64,000 nt of DNA from positions 2,046,001 through 2,110,000 of the forward strand of contig NC_017586.1 in assembly GCF_000240165.1 (NCBI RefSeq), read 5' to 3'. The first letter of the stretch is position 1, and each line of letters starts with the position of its first letter. The notes below the pieces were generated by a model. The model saw only the letters and a list, made by a program, of their open reading frames with translations. It was not told the DNA's origin and ran no database searches. Shown piece after piece: positions 44,063 through 52,075 of this stretch. The DNA is from Streptantibioticus cattleyicolor NRRL 8057 = DSM 46488. Lineage in GTDB: Bacteria > Actinomycetota > Actinomycetes > Streptomycetales > Streptomycetaceae. The translations under genes were made by a program, and so were the position numbers.

Positions 44063-44407
44063 TCACCCCTTCAGTTCGGAGAGCGCGTCGGGGTCGACGG
44101 TGCCGTGGCGTTTGGCGATCTGGATGACCAGGGCGAGCAGCAGCGCGGTGACGGTGGCACCGACCACGACGTCGGTGAGGGCGAGTGCCTGCACCACCGG
44201 GTCGACCACCGGCCGGCCGGGCTTGATGTCGGAGAAGACCGGGGCGGTGGCGCCACGCCGGTAGCCGACGGCGAGCAGCAGCACGTAGGTGGCGGACTGG
44301 GCTACCGACAGGCAGCCGACCGCGTGCACCAGGTTGCGGCTGGTGGCGATGCCGGCCATCCCGGCCAGGAAGACGTACCCGGCGACCAGGTACGGAAAGA
44401 CGCTCAT
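44063..44407 (-). CDS. mrpC: Mrp antiporter subunit C (NuoK-like)
   Basis: This 114-residue protein with three membrane helices resembles MrpC/MnhC and NuoK. Recognisable parts are AGIATSRNLVHAVGCLSVAQSATYVLLLAVGY (in part) and the C-terminal VVQALALTDVVVGATVTALLLAL. Its ATG overlaps the stop of the upstream gene (ATGA). It belongs to the antiporter operon running from 45986 to 42271. Confidence 0.9.
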   Translation of the reverse strand: MSVFPYLVAGYVFLAGMAGIATSRNLVHAVGCLSVAQSATYVLLLAVGYRRGATAPVFSDIKPGRPVVDPVVQALALTDVVVGATVTALLLALVIQIAKRHGTVDPDALSELKG

Positions 44408-45144
44408 GCCTCCTCGTCCTCCTCCTCGATCTCGACGGCCTGGTCGAGGAAGGAGGCCAGCAGGACGACCACGCCCGCCGCGACCTCCATCCCGACGGCC
44501 GCGTTGAGCAGCGGCACGGTGCCGCCGGACGACATGGTGTTGAGGGTGCCGTGCGGCAGCGTGTTGGTCAGGTAGGCGGCGCCGGTCAGCAGGGCGGCGG
44601 CGCCGAGGACCAGATAGGCGGCCTCGCCCGCGGCGTCGGCGAGTTCGTAGGCCCAGGTGGGGCGGACGCGTTCGATGGCGCGGTAGTCGGCGCCGATGTA
44701 GAGCAGGTGGAGGGCGGTGGCGACGACGACGCCGCCCTGGAAGCCGCCGCCGGGGCTGAGCTGGCCGTGGGCGATCACGTACAGGCCGATCAGCAGGGTG
44801 ACCGGCAGCGCGACGCGGCCGTAGCGGCGCAGGGCGGGGACGACGGGGGCGGGCTGCGGCGGCACCCGGTGTTCGTCGCTGGCCTGGCGCAGCAGCACCA
44901 GGGTGCCGATGACCGAGGAGAACAGGATGGACTCCTCGCCGAGGGTGTCGAAGGCGCGCTGGTCGAAGTTGACGGAGCTGACGGTGTTGGCGGTGTGCTG
45001 GCGCAGCGCCGTCCATACCGCGCGGTCGCCGTAGGGGTGCCAGGCGCCGCCGAAGCGGGGCAGGCCGAGGCAGGCGGCGGTCAGCAGGACGGCGAGGACC
45101 GCGAGTCCGGCGGCCAGCACCCAGCGGCGTTCGCGCAGGCTCAC
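44404..45144 (-). CDS. Fused MbhE/MrpB-type antiporter subunit
   Basis: The 246-residue protein combines two pieces that are separate in many complexes. The N-terminal part (about 1-90, with NFDQRAFDTLGEESILFSS) matches the MbhE-like end of MrpA. The rest matches MnhB/MrpB (IAHGQLSPGGGFQGGVVVAT and later helices). GTG at 45144 overlaps the preceding stop (GTGA). About six membrane helices are expected. Confidence 0.85.
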   Translation of the reverse strand: MSLRERRWVLAAGLAVLAVLLTAACLGLPRFGGAWHPYGDRAVWTALRQHTANTVSSVNFDQRAFDTLGEESILFSSVIGTLVLLRQASDEHRVPPQPAPVVPALRRYGRVALPVTLLIGLYVIAHGQLSPGGGFQGGVVVATALHLLYIGADYRAIERVRPTWAYELADAAGEAAYLVLGAAALLTGAAYLTNTLPHGTLNTMSSGGTVPLLNAAVGMEVAAGVVVLLASFLDQAVEIEEEDEEA

Positions 45145-45389
45145 TCGCGCCGCCCCTTGCGCCGTACCTTGCGCACCGTCAGCATGATCATCAGCGGGGT
45201 GACCGCCGACCCCACGGCCAGCTGCGACAGGCCGACGTCGGGTGCCTGGACGACCGTGAAGAGCACCGCGAAGCCGAGGCCGAGGAGCGACAGGACGATC
45301 GCCTGGCGGGCCGGGTCGCGGTTGAGCACGGCGGCGGTCGCGGCGACGGCGACGAAGACCAGGGCGAGCGCGATGAGGACGTCAGCCAC
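45141..45389 (-). CDS. MbhD-like antiporter subunit (DUF4040)
   Basis: This 82-residue protein has three membrane helices and matches the DUF4040/MbhD segment that forms part of MrpA elsewhere; its core is VLFTVVQAPDVGLSQLAVG. GTG at 45389 lies inside the end of the previous gene, with an 8-base overlap. The next gene continues the MrpA C-terminal region. Confidence 0.85.
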   Translation of the reverse strand: MADVLIALALVFVAVAATAAVLNRDPARQAIVLSLLGLGFAVLFTVVQAPDVGLSQLAVGSAVTPLMIMLTVRKVRRKGRRE

Positions 45390-45813
45390 GGCTGACCGCC
45401 TTGCTGGTGACCGCGCCGCCGACGATCAGCAGCACCCCGATGACCAGCAGCTTGACCAGGGAGCGGCCGGGGCCGGTCACCACGCACAGCGGGATGACGG
45501 TGAGCGGGGTGCCGACGAGGGTGACCGGGGTGAGCAGCCGCGCGCCGGGCGGGGTGCGCCGGATCTCCTCGTCCAGGAGTTTGGCGAAGACCAGGGTGCC
45601 GGCCGGGCCCAGCACCGAGATCACCAGGGCGAGGTCGACGTAGGCGGTGCGTCCGTAGCCCTGCGCGAGCAGCAGGAAGACCAGGCAGAGCAGCAGGGTC
45701 GCCATGTTCTGGGCGACCACGCGGCGTCCGGTGGTGCCGCGGGCGGCGCCCCACAGGCAGGGTCCGACGCCGCCGGCGAAGACCACGGCGGCGGCGATCA
45801 GCCAGCCGTTCAC
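45382..45813 (-). CDS. Fused MrpF/MrpG-like antiporter subunit
   Basis: The 143-residue product has an N-terminal MrpF-like part (residues about 1-80, with GRTAYVDLALVISVLGPAGT) and a C-terminal part resembling the MrpG/MnhG end (VIGVLLIVGGAVTSKAVSR). These are normally separate proteins of about 90-110 residues each, so the fusion is condensed. GTG at 45813 overlaps the preceding stop (GTGA). Confidence 0.75.
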   Translation of the reverse strand: MNGWLIAAAVVFAGGVGPCLWGAARGTTGRRVVAQNMATLLLCLVFLLLAQGYGRTAYVDLALVISVLGPAGTLVFAKLLDEEIRRTPPGARLLTPVTLVGTPLTVIPLCVVTGPGRSLVKLLVIGVLLIVGGAVTSKAVSRG

Positions 45814-45986
45814 CCGGTCACCGCCCGCCGGGCCACGTACGCGCTGACCGCGCCGAGCAGCGCGGCGACCGCGCCGATCGCCGTCTCCAGCACGTCCACC
45901 GTGCTGATCAGCATCAGCCACAGCACCAGCAGTCCGGCCCACCAGCCCGCCACCTCGGCCACCGCCCGGACGTCACGCCGCCTCAC
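45810..45986 (-). CDS. Very short MrpE-like subunit
   Basis: The 58-residue product has two predicted membrane helices (AVAEVAGWWAGLLVLWLMLIST and ETAIGAVAALLGAVSAYVA, shown in part). Its place at the head of the operon is that of MrpE/MbhA, but it is only about a third of the usual length, so identity rests mainly on position. GTG at 45986 has GGAG 5 bases upstream. Confidence 0.6.
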   Translation of the reverse strand: MRRRDVRAVAEVAGWWAGLLVLWLMLISTVDVLETAIGAVAALLGAVSAYVARRAVTG

Positions 45987-46237
45987 GTCAACTCCACCTC
46001 CGCGCCGCCGGGTACCCGCCATCGCCCGCGTTGCACTCCGGAGAAACCCCAGCAAACCACGTAGAACGGGTGATTCACCGGCGCGACGCGTATCCCGCCG
46101 CCCGGGATCGGCGAGTTGACGGTGACGGCACGCCAGGAAGGCGTCGGGGCGCGGGCCTTGGGGGCCGGAGCGTGTCCGGCGGACCGGCGGAGGGAAGATC
46201 GGGACGGAGGAACGGCACCGATCGGGAAGGACCCCCC

Positions 46238-47386
46238 ATGGCCCGCACCTGGCACGACGTACCCCTGACCGGCGGCCCCGTGGAGTTCCGGGGGGCGCTC
46301 GACGCGCGGCGCACCGAGCACGGGGTGCTGCCGCTGCGGCTGCCCGGCTGGACCCGGGCGCAGTACCCGGACGCGTTCGTGCGGGGCGTGGCGGAGATGC
46401 CGGCCGGGGTGCGGCTGGCGTTCGCCACCCGGGCGCGGACGCTGGAGCTGGAGGTGCACACCACGGTGTGGCGGTTCGAGGGCGAACCGGACGCGGTGCC
46501 CCCCGGCGTCTTCGAGGTGTACGCGGACGGGGAGCCGGCCGGGCGGACGGCGGTGCCGGCGTGCACGGTGTGGTGGCTGACCGGGCCCCGGGCGAGCCCC
46601 CGGGTGGTCCCCGGCCCGGCGGCCACCGTGCGGTTCACGCTGCCGCCCGGTACCGAGCAGGTGGAGCTGTGGCTGCCGCAGCAGACCCCCACCGAGCTGG
46701 TGGCGTTGCGGGCGGACGCCGAGGTCACCGCCCCGGCGCCGGACGGCCGCCGCCGCTGGGTGCACCACGGCAGCTCCATCAGCCACTGCCTGGGCGCCGA
46801 CGGGCCCACCGGCACCTGGCCGGCGGTGGCGGCGCTGCGCGGCGGGGTGGACGGGGTCAATCTGAGCCTGGCCGGCAACGCCATGCTCGACCCGTTCGTG
46901 GCACGGGTGATCCGGGACGCCCCGGCGGACCTGATCAGCCTGAAGGCGGGCATCAACATCGTGGGCCGGGCGGCGTTCCGGCTGCGCACCTTCGGCCCGG
47001 CGGTCCACGGGTTCCTGGACACCGTGCGGGAGGGCCATTCGGACACCCCGCTGCTGGTGATCTCCCCGGTGACCGCCCCGGCGCTGGAGGAGACGCCGGG
47101 GCCGGCCGGGGCGGACGGCGACGGCATGCTGACCGCCCTCGGCGATCCGGCGGACGTGGCGGAGGGAGCGCTCACCCTGGGCGTGGTGCGCGAGGAGCTG
47201 GCGCGGATCGTCGCCGAGCGCCGGGCGCACGACCCCCGGCTGCACTACCTGGACGGCCGGGAGCTGTTCGGCCCGGCGGACGTGGCCGACCTGCCGGACG
47301 GGCTCCACCCCAACGCCGCGGCCACCCGGCGGATGGGCGAGCGGTTCGCGGTGCTGGCCTTCGGCCCGGACGGGATCTTCGGCTGA
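46238..47386 (+). CDS. SGNH/GDSL-type hydrolase
   Basis: This 382-residue protein has an N-terminal beta-sandwich-like region (about 1-165) and a C-terminal SGNH hydrolase domain. The four blocks are visible: nucleophile Ser in HHGSSIS (near residue 180), LAGNA, KAGINI in place of the usual GxND, and DGLHPN with the catalytic Asp-His. This type usually acts as an esterase on carbohydrate or lipid substrates. There is no signal peptide, so it is cytoplasmic. ATG at 46238 has GGGAAGGA upstream. Confidence 0.85.
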   Translation: MARTWHDVPLTGGPVEFRGALDARRTEHGVLPLRLPGWTRAQYPDAFVRGVAEMPAGVRLAFATRARTLELEVHTTVWRFEGEPDAVPPGVFEVYADGEPAGRTAVPACTVWWLTGPRASPRVVPGPAATVRFTLPPGTEQVELWLPQQTPTELVALRADAEVTAPAPDGRRRWVHHGSSISHCLGADGPTGTWPAVAALRGGVDGVNLSLAGNAMLDPFVARVIRDAPADLISLKAGINIVGRAAFRLRTFGPAVHGFLDTVREGHSDTPLLVISPVTAPALEETPGPAGADGDGMLTALGDPADVAEGALTLGVVREELARIVAERRAHDPRLHYLDGRELFGPADVADLPDGLHPNAAATRRMGERFAVLAFGPDGIFG

Positions 47387-47413
47387 GCACGAAGAGACCA
47401 GGGAGCCGGAAAA

Positions 47414-47451
47414 GCCGAAGGGCCCCGCCGGTGTCGGCGGGGCCCTTCGGC
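47414..47451. terminator. Bidirectional terminator between the SGNH gene and tmRNA
   Basis: A perfect 17-bp stem (47414-47430 with 47435-47451) closes a GTGT loop. It serves the plus-strand hydrolase gene and, 14 bases past its end, the minus-strand tmRNA. Confidence 0.9.
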
Positions 47452-47464
47452 CACATGGGACGAG

Positions 47465-47832
47465 TGGAGATGGCGGGAATCGAACCCGCGTCCTGAAGTG
47501 CGGAAACAGGGCTTCTCCGAGCGCAGTCTGCTGTGCTTTTCTCAGCCCCGGCGGTCACGCAGACAAGCCGCCGACGGGCTCAGCCACTGTTTGATTTCCC
47601 ACCAGATCCCGTGGCCGGACCTAGTGGTTTAGTCCCCTAGCTGATGCCAGACACCGGGCCGGGAACACTCCCGGGCTGACACTTCGCGAGTCGCTACTTA
47701 GGCAGCGAGGGCGAAGGAATCGCGCTTGTTGTTGGCGATTATTTTTTTGCGACACGTGGTTTACGAGATCATTGCCGCTTCCTCGGCTCGCTTCCCCTGT
47801 CTCGACAGCTCCAGTCGAAACCGATCATCCCC
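47465..47832 (-). ncRNA. ssrA: Transfer-messenger RNA (tmRNA)
   Basis: The tRNA-like ends are clear: GGGGATG (47826-47832) pairs with CATCTCC (47466-47472), followed by discriminator A at 47465, and the T arm CGGGTTCGATTCCCG is present. CCA is not encoded. The tag frame reads GCC resume codon then AAC AAC AAG CGC GAT TCC TTC GCC CTC GCT GCC TAA, giving ANNKRDSFALAA, 12 residues. The longer ANTKRDSSQQAFALAA is what I recall for S. coelicolor. smpB lies just upstream in transcription, on the same strand. Confidence 0.95.
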
Positions 47833-47959
47833 ATGTTCTCTTCTCAAGGTGCGGCCCTCGCGGGGCCTGGGCCACGCGACGGCGTCGAGCCCATGGTACG
47901 GGATCAACGGGCGGCCGGGCCAGCGTATTCCCGCCGGGCCCGGGGCGCGCCCCGCCGGG

Positions 47960-48439
47960 TCAGCCGCGGCTGCGCCGCCGGGCCGCCGACATCGCCCGGT
48001 CCGCCTCGCGGCGGTCCTGCTTCTCGCGCAGGGTCTGGCGCTTGTCGTAGTCCTTCTTGCCCTTGGCGAGCGCGATCTCGACCTTCGCGCGGCCGTCCTT
48101 GAAGTACAACGCCAGCGGGACGATGGTGTTGCCGGTCTCCTGGGTCTTGCCGACCAGTTTGTCGATCTCGGCTCGGTGCAGCAGGAGCTTGCGCTTGCGG
48201 CGTGCCGAGTGGTTGGTCCACGTGCCCTGGCTGTACTCGGGGATGTGGACGTTGTGCAGCCACGCCTCGCCGCCGTCGAGCTGCGCGAAGCCGTCGACCA
48301 GCGAGGCGCGTCCCTGGCGCAGCGACTTGACCTCGGTGCCGGTGAGCACCAGGCCCGCCTCGTAGGTGTCCAGAATGTGATAGTCGTGCCGCGCCTTCTT
48401 GTTCTGCGCGATCAGCTTGCGACCGGTCTCTTTAGCCAT
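47960..48439 (-). CDS. smpB: SsrA-binding protein SmpB
   Basis: SmpB binds tmRNA and brings it to stalled ribosomes. The 159-residue protein has the OB-fold core with [21 protein letters not shown] and [13 protein letters not shown], the binding loop [12 protein letters not shown], and the basic C-terminal tail [19 protein letters not shown]. The tmRNA gene lies 127 bases downstream, so the two partners are adjacent. ATG at 48439 gives the standard start [16 protein letters not shown]. Confidence 0.95.
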   Translation of the reverse strand: MAKETGRKLIAQNKKARHDYHILDTYEAGLVLTGTEVKSLRQGRASLVDGFAQLDGGEAWLHNVHIPEYSQGTWTNHSARRKRKLLLHRAEIDKLVGKTQETGNTIVPLALYFKDGRAKVEIALAKGKKDYDKRQTLREKQDRREADRAMSAARRRSRG

Positions 48440-48457
48440 AGCCTGGTCATTCTCCCA

Positions 48458-49663
48458 CTACGAGGCGGTGCCGAGGCCACTCAATACCGTCTCGGCGGCG
48501 GCCCCCGCGTCCCGGCCGCCGGCCACCGTCAGATCGGGGCGGATGCCGTGGCCGTCCACGGTGCGGCCGGACGGGGTGCGGTAGTGGCCGACGGTCAGCT
48601 CGGCGACCGAGCCGTCCGGCAGGGTGCTGGGCATCTGCACCGAGCCCTTGCCGAAGGTGGGCGAGCCGGCCACCACGGCCCGGCCGCGGTCCTGCAACGC
48701 CCCGGCCAGCAGCTCGGCGGCGCTCATCGTGCCGCCGTCCACCAGCACCACCAGCGGCGTGGTGGTGTCGCCGCCCTGGGCCGCGTACAGCGAACGCGTC
48801 CGGCCGTGCACGTCGTAGCGGGCCACCAGGCCGCCGTCGAGGAACGCGGAGGCCACCTCGACGGCCTCGGTGACCAGTCCGCCGCTGTTGCCGCGCAGGT
48901 CCAGCAGGACGCCGCGCCGGTGGTCGCCGGCGGCCAGCGCGCGCCGTACCCGGCCGGCCGTGCCGTGCGGGAACGAGTCCACCGCGATCTGGAGGATCCC
49001 CGGGCCCGGGCGGGAGACGGTGACCGTCTCGGCGGTGAGCACCGCGCGGCGCAGGGTGACCGTACGGTCGCGGGCGCCACGCCGCAGCACCAGCCGGACC
49101 GGGCTGCCGGGGCGGGGCGCGGCGGTGGCGTCCGGGTCACCACCGGCCCCGCGCAGCCGGGCCACCACCTCGGTCACCGGGCGTCCGGTCACCGCGGTGC
49201 CGTCCACCGCCACCAGCCGGTCGCCGGTGCGCACCCCGGCCCGGCGGGCGGGCGAGGCGTCCTGGACGCGGCTGACGCGCACCACGCCGTCCGGCGCGCG
49301 GCGCACCCACAGCCCGACCCCGGTGTAGCGGCCGTCGAGTTCCTGCTGGAAGCCCTCGTACTCCTGGGCGGTGTAGAACGCCGCCCAGCGGTCGCCGCTG
49401 CGGCTGACGAGCGCGGCGGCGTCCTGCGGGCCGACGGCGCCGTCGTCGATGGCGCGGGCCAGGCGTGCGGCGTCGAGCCGGTCGGCGGCCGGGGTGTACG
49501 GGCGCGGACGGGTGCGGACGGCGGCCGGGGCCGGGTCGCCCTCGGCCGCGCGGCCGAAGGAGCCGGTGGCCGCGCCGGTCGCCAGCACCGCCCCGAAGAC
49601 CAAGGTCAGCGTCACCCCGCGGCGGATCGACCGGGGTTCGGCGAACATCGTGCGGCCGGACAT
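48458..49663 (-). CDS. S41 family carboxyl-terminal processing protease
   Basis: This 401-residue protease has an N-terminal hydrophobic segment (about residues 15-33), then a PDZ domain (about 115-200) and the S41 catalytic domain. The Ser-Lys dyad is S314 in GGTMSAAELLAGAL and K339 in TFGKGSVQ. It should act outside the membrane, trimming secreted or surface proteins. It lies 40 bases... upstream of smpB by only 18 bases, and downstream of ftsX, a typical streptomycete arrangement. Confidence 0.92.
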   Translation of the reverse strand: MSGRTMFAEPRSIRRGVTLTLVFGAVLATGAATGSFGRAAEGDPAPAAVRTRPRPYTPAADRLDAARLARAIDDGAVGPQDAAALVSRSGDRWAAFYTAQEYEGFQQELDGRYTGVGLWVRRAPDGVVRVSRVQDASPARRAGVRTGDRLVAVDGTAVTGRPVTEVVARLRGAGGDPDATAAPRPGSPVRLVLRRGARDRTVTLRRAVLTAETVTVSRPGPGILQIAVDSFPHGTAGRVRRALAAGDHRRGVLLDLRGNSGGLVTEAVEVASAFLDGGLVARYDVHGRTRSLYAAQGGDTTTPLVVLVDGGTMSAAELLAGALQDRGRAVVAGSPTFGKGSVQMPSTLPDGSVAELTVGHYRTPSGRTVDGHGIRPDLTVAGGRDAGAAAETVLSGLGTAS

Positions 49664-49739
49664 GCCCGGGAGTGTAACGCCACGGCCGCGTCAACGGCGG
49701 GGCGCGTGGGCGGCGTTGGGCGGTGACCGGAACGACGGC

Positions 49740-49784
49740 GGGCGCCGCACGGACCGTTCGCACGACGGCGTCCGTACGGCGCCC
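49740..49784 (-). terminator. Terminator after ftsX
   Basis: Arms of 14 bp with one mismatch (49740-49753 with 49771-49784) enclose a 17-base loop, 45 bases beyond the ftsX stop. Confidence 0.5.
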
Positions 49785-49829
49785 GCAAGCGCCTTCGCAC
49801 GGCGCGGACTTGGGGCCCGCGCCACAGGG

Positions 49830-50747
49830 TCACACCTTCAGGTACTTGCGCAGCGCGATGAAGGCGGCCAGGGCGGGCATCAGTATGCCGACCACCAGCA
49901 CCAGCGGCAGCACCTTGATCACATCTCCCCAGCCGAGGAAGTGGATCAGCTGCACCTTCTGCGCCAGGCCGAGCCCCGCGTCGATCAGGTAGTAGCGCCC
50001 CACCAGCAGCATCACGCAGGCCACCACGCCGCCGATGAGCCCGGCGAGCGCGGCCTCCATGATGAACGGCATCTGGATGTAGAAGCTGGAGGCGCCCACC
50101 AGCCGCATGATGCTGGTCTCCCGGCGCCGGCTGAACGCCGAGACGCGCACGGTGTTGACGATCAGCAGCATCGCCACCGTCAGCATGAACGCCAGCACCG
50201 CCAGGGCCACGATGGTCATGCCGTTGAGCAGCCCGAAGAGGTTGTCCAGCAACTTGCGCTGGTCCTGCACCGACTGCACGCCGGGGCGGCCGTCGAAGGC
50301 GCTGGAGATCACCTGGAACTGGGTGGGGTCCTTGAGCTTGACGCGGAACGAGTACTGCATCTGGTCCGGGGTGATCAGATCGGCCCCGGGCTGCCCGGCG
50401 AACTGCTCCTTGTAGTGCTTGTACGCCTCCTGGGGCGTCTCCTTGTAGATCTTGTCGACCACCGGCAGCTTCTTCAGATCGGCCTCGATCTGGTCCATCT
50501 GCTCCTGGGTCACCGCGCCCTTGGAGCAGTTGGCGGTCTCGGTGCCGTCGGCCTTGTTGCACAGGAAGATCGACACCTGGACCTTGTCGTACCAGTAGCC
50601 CTTCATGGAGCTCACCTGCTCACGGGCGAGCCAGGAACCCCCGGCGAGCGCGAGGGAGAGGGCGACGGAGACGATCACCGCGAAGGTCATGGTGAGGTTG
50701 CGCCGGAGACCGACGCCGATCTCCGACAGGACGAACTGGGCGCGCAT
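49830..50747 (-). CDS. ftsX: Cell division ABC transporter permease FtsX
   Basis: This 305-residue protein has four membrane helices and a large extracellular loop between the first two (about residues 45-170). With FtsE it activates peptidoglycan hydrolases at division sites. MRAQFVLSEIGVGLRRNLTM is the conserved N-terminus, and SRRRETSIMRLVGASSFYIQ near residue 205 matches the FtsX signature. It lies 39 bases downstream of ftsE on the same strand. Confidence 0.94.
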   Translation of the reverse strand: MRAQFVLSEIGVGLRRNLTMTFAVIVSVALSLALAGGSWLAREQVSSMKGYWYDKVQVSIFLCNKADGTETANCSKGAVTQEQMDQIEADLKKLPVVDKIYKETPQEAYKHYKEQFAGQPGADLITPDQMQYSFRVKLKDPTQFQVISSAFDGRPGVQSVQDQRKLLDNLFGLLNGMTIVALAVLAFMLTVAMLLIVNTVRVSAFSRRRETSIMRLVGASSFYIQMPFIMEAALAGLIGGVVACVMLLVGRYYLIDAGLGLAQKVQLIHFLGWGDVIKVLPLVLVVGILMPALAAFIALRKYLKV

Positions 50748-50786
50748 GAGGACCTTTCTGCCGCTGCCTCGGCTGCTGTTGGGGTT

Positions 50787-51476
50787 TCAGTGCTGGTAGC
50801 CGTAGACACCGCGTGACTGGTCGCGGACGAGCCGCCCCTGCTCCAACTCGATGACGCGCTTGCGCATCTGGTCGACGATCTGCTGGTCGTGGGTGGCCAT
50901 CACCACGGTGGTACCGGTGCGGTTGATCCGGTCCAGCAGCTTCATGATGCCGACCGAGGTCTGCGGGTCGAGGTTGCCGGTGGGCTCGTCGGCGATCAGC
51001 AGCAGGGGCCGGTTGACGAACGCCCGGGCGATCGCCACCCGCTGCTGCTCACCGCCGGAGAGCTCCCCCGGCATGCGGTCCTCCTTGCCGCCGAGGCCGA
51101 CCAGGTCGAGCACCTCGGGCACGGTCTTGCGGATCGTGCCGCGCGGCTTGCCGATGACCTCCAGGGCGAAGGCCACGTTCTGCGCCACGGTCTTGTTGGG
51201 CAGCAGCCGGAAGTCCTGGAAGACGGTGCCGATCTGACGCCGCATGTGCGGCACCTTCCAGTTGGACAGCCGGGCCAGGTCCTTGCCGAGGACGTGCACC
51301 GAGCCGGTGTCGGTGCGTTCCTCGCGCAGCATCAGCCGCAGGAACGTGGACTTGCCGGAGCCGGAAGAACCCACCAGGAAGACGAACTCGCCCTTGTCGA
51401 TCTCCAGCGAAACGTCGCGGAGCGCGGGACGGTTCTGTTTCGGATAGGTCTTGCTCACATTGTCGAAACGGATCAC
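50787..51476 (-). CDS. ftsE: Cell division ATP-binding protein FtsE
   Basis: This 229-residue ABC ATPase is the cytoplasmic partner of FtsX. Walker A is [10 protein letters not shown], the signature is [14 protein letters not shown], and Walker B is [24 protein letters not shown] is the usual start. It is the first gene of the ftsE-ftsX operon. The upstream 327 bp separate it from a small divergent gene. Confidence 0.95.
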   Translation of the reverse strand: MIRFDNVSKTYPKQNRPALRDVSLEIDKGEFVFLVGSSGSGKSTFLRLMLREERTDTGSVHVLGKDLARLSNWKVPHMRRQIGTVFQDFRLLPNKTVAQNVAFALEVIGKPRGTIRKTVPEVLDLVGLGGKEDRMPGELSGGEQQRVAIARAFVNRPLLLIADEPTGNLDPQTSVGIMKLLDRINRTGTTVVMATHDQQIVDQMRKRVIELEQGRLVRDQSRGVYGYQH

Positions 51477-51803
51477 AGCGATGCACCAGGGGTGGACTGG
51501 AGGGACGGACAGCCGACAGCACGGCTCTCCCGGTGGGGCGACCTTACGCGAAGCGCGCGCGAGCGCGCAGTCGCCGTCCGTGGTTGGTGGGTTTCCTCAC
51601 CCGCTATAGGGGGACAAAGGTCGCATCGGTCACATCCGCCCGAACCGTTCCGCACGGGGCGCGCCGATTCGGCCGGAAGCTGGCACAGTGGGAGGAGGGC
51701 GGTACGCGGGGCACGGGTGGACGCGCCCCGGGGAACCGCCGGACGCCCCACGGCGTTAGGACAGGTGATACATGCGGCAGGGCCGTGTGGGAGGAGGCGG
51801 CGC
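51477..51803. other. Divergent region upstream of ftsE
   Basis: This 327-bp region has a TATAGG near 51605 on the plus strand and an alternating GC stretch near 51555, but no -35/-10 pair of normal spacing. No gene is seen. Confidence 0.4.
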
Positions 51804-51992
51804 ATGACTTGCGACCGACTGGTGTGCGCCAACTGCGCCGGACCCGTCGCGGAGGGCCGCTGCGCCGTCTGCCGGGCCAACCGGGAACGGCTGCACCAGG
51901 AGAACCCCTTCGCCGCGCTGACCCCGGCGACCCTGGTCGCGCTGCTGCTCGCCCTGATCGCCGTCGCGGTGCTGGTGCGCCAGGCGGTCTGA
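51804..51992 (+). CDS. Small CxxC membrane protein (62 aa)
   Basis: The 62-residue product starts with a likely zinc ribbon, CANCAGPVAEGRCAVCRAN, whose two CxxC pairs are C8/C11 and C20/C23. A helix at about residues 43-59 (ATLVALLLALIAVAVLV) follows. GGAGGAGG precedes the ATG, so it is probably a translated gene although too short for many gene finders. It is divergent from ftsE. No function is known. Confidence 0.75.
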   Translation: MTCDRLVCANCAGPVAEGRCAVCRANRERLHQENPFAALTPATLVALLLALIAVAVLVRQAV

Positions 51993-52075
51993 GGCCGGGC
52001 CGCGGTACGGGAAAGGGGCCGGGTGGCGCGCATGGCCTGCGCGCTCCCCGCCCCCTTGTGACGTACCGGCCCCGG

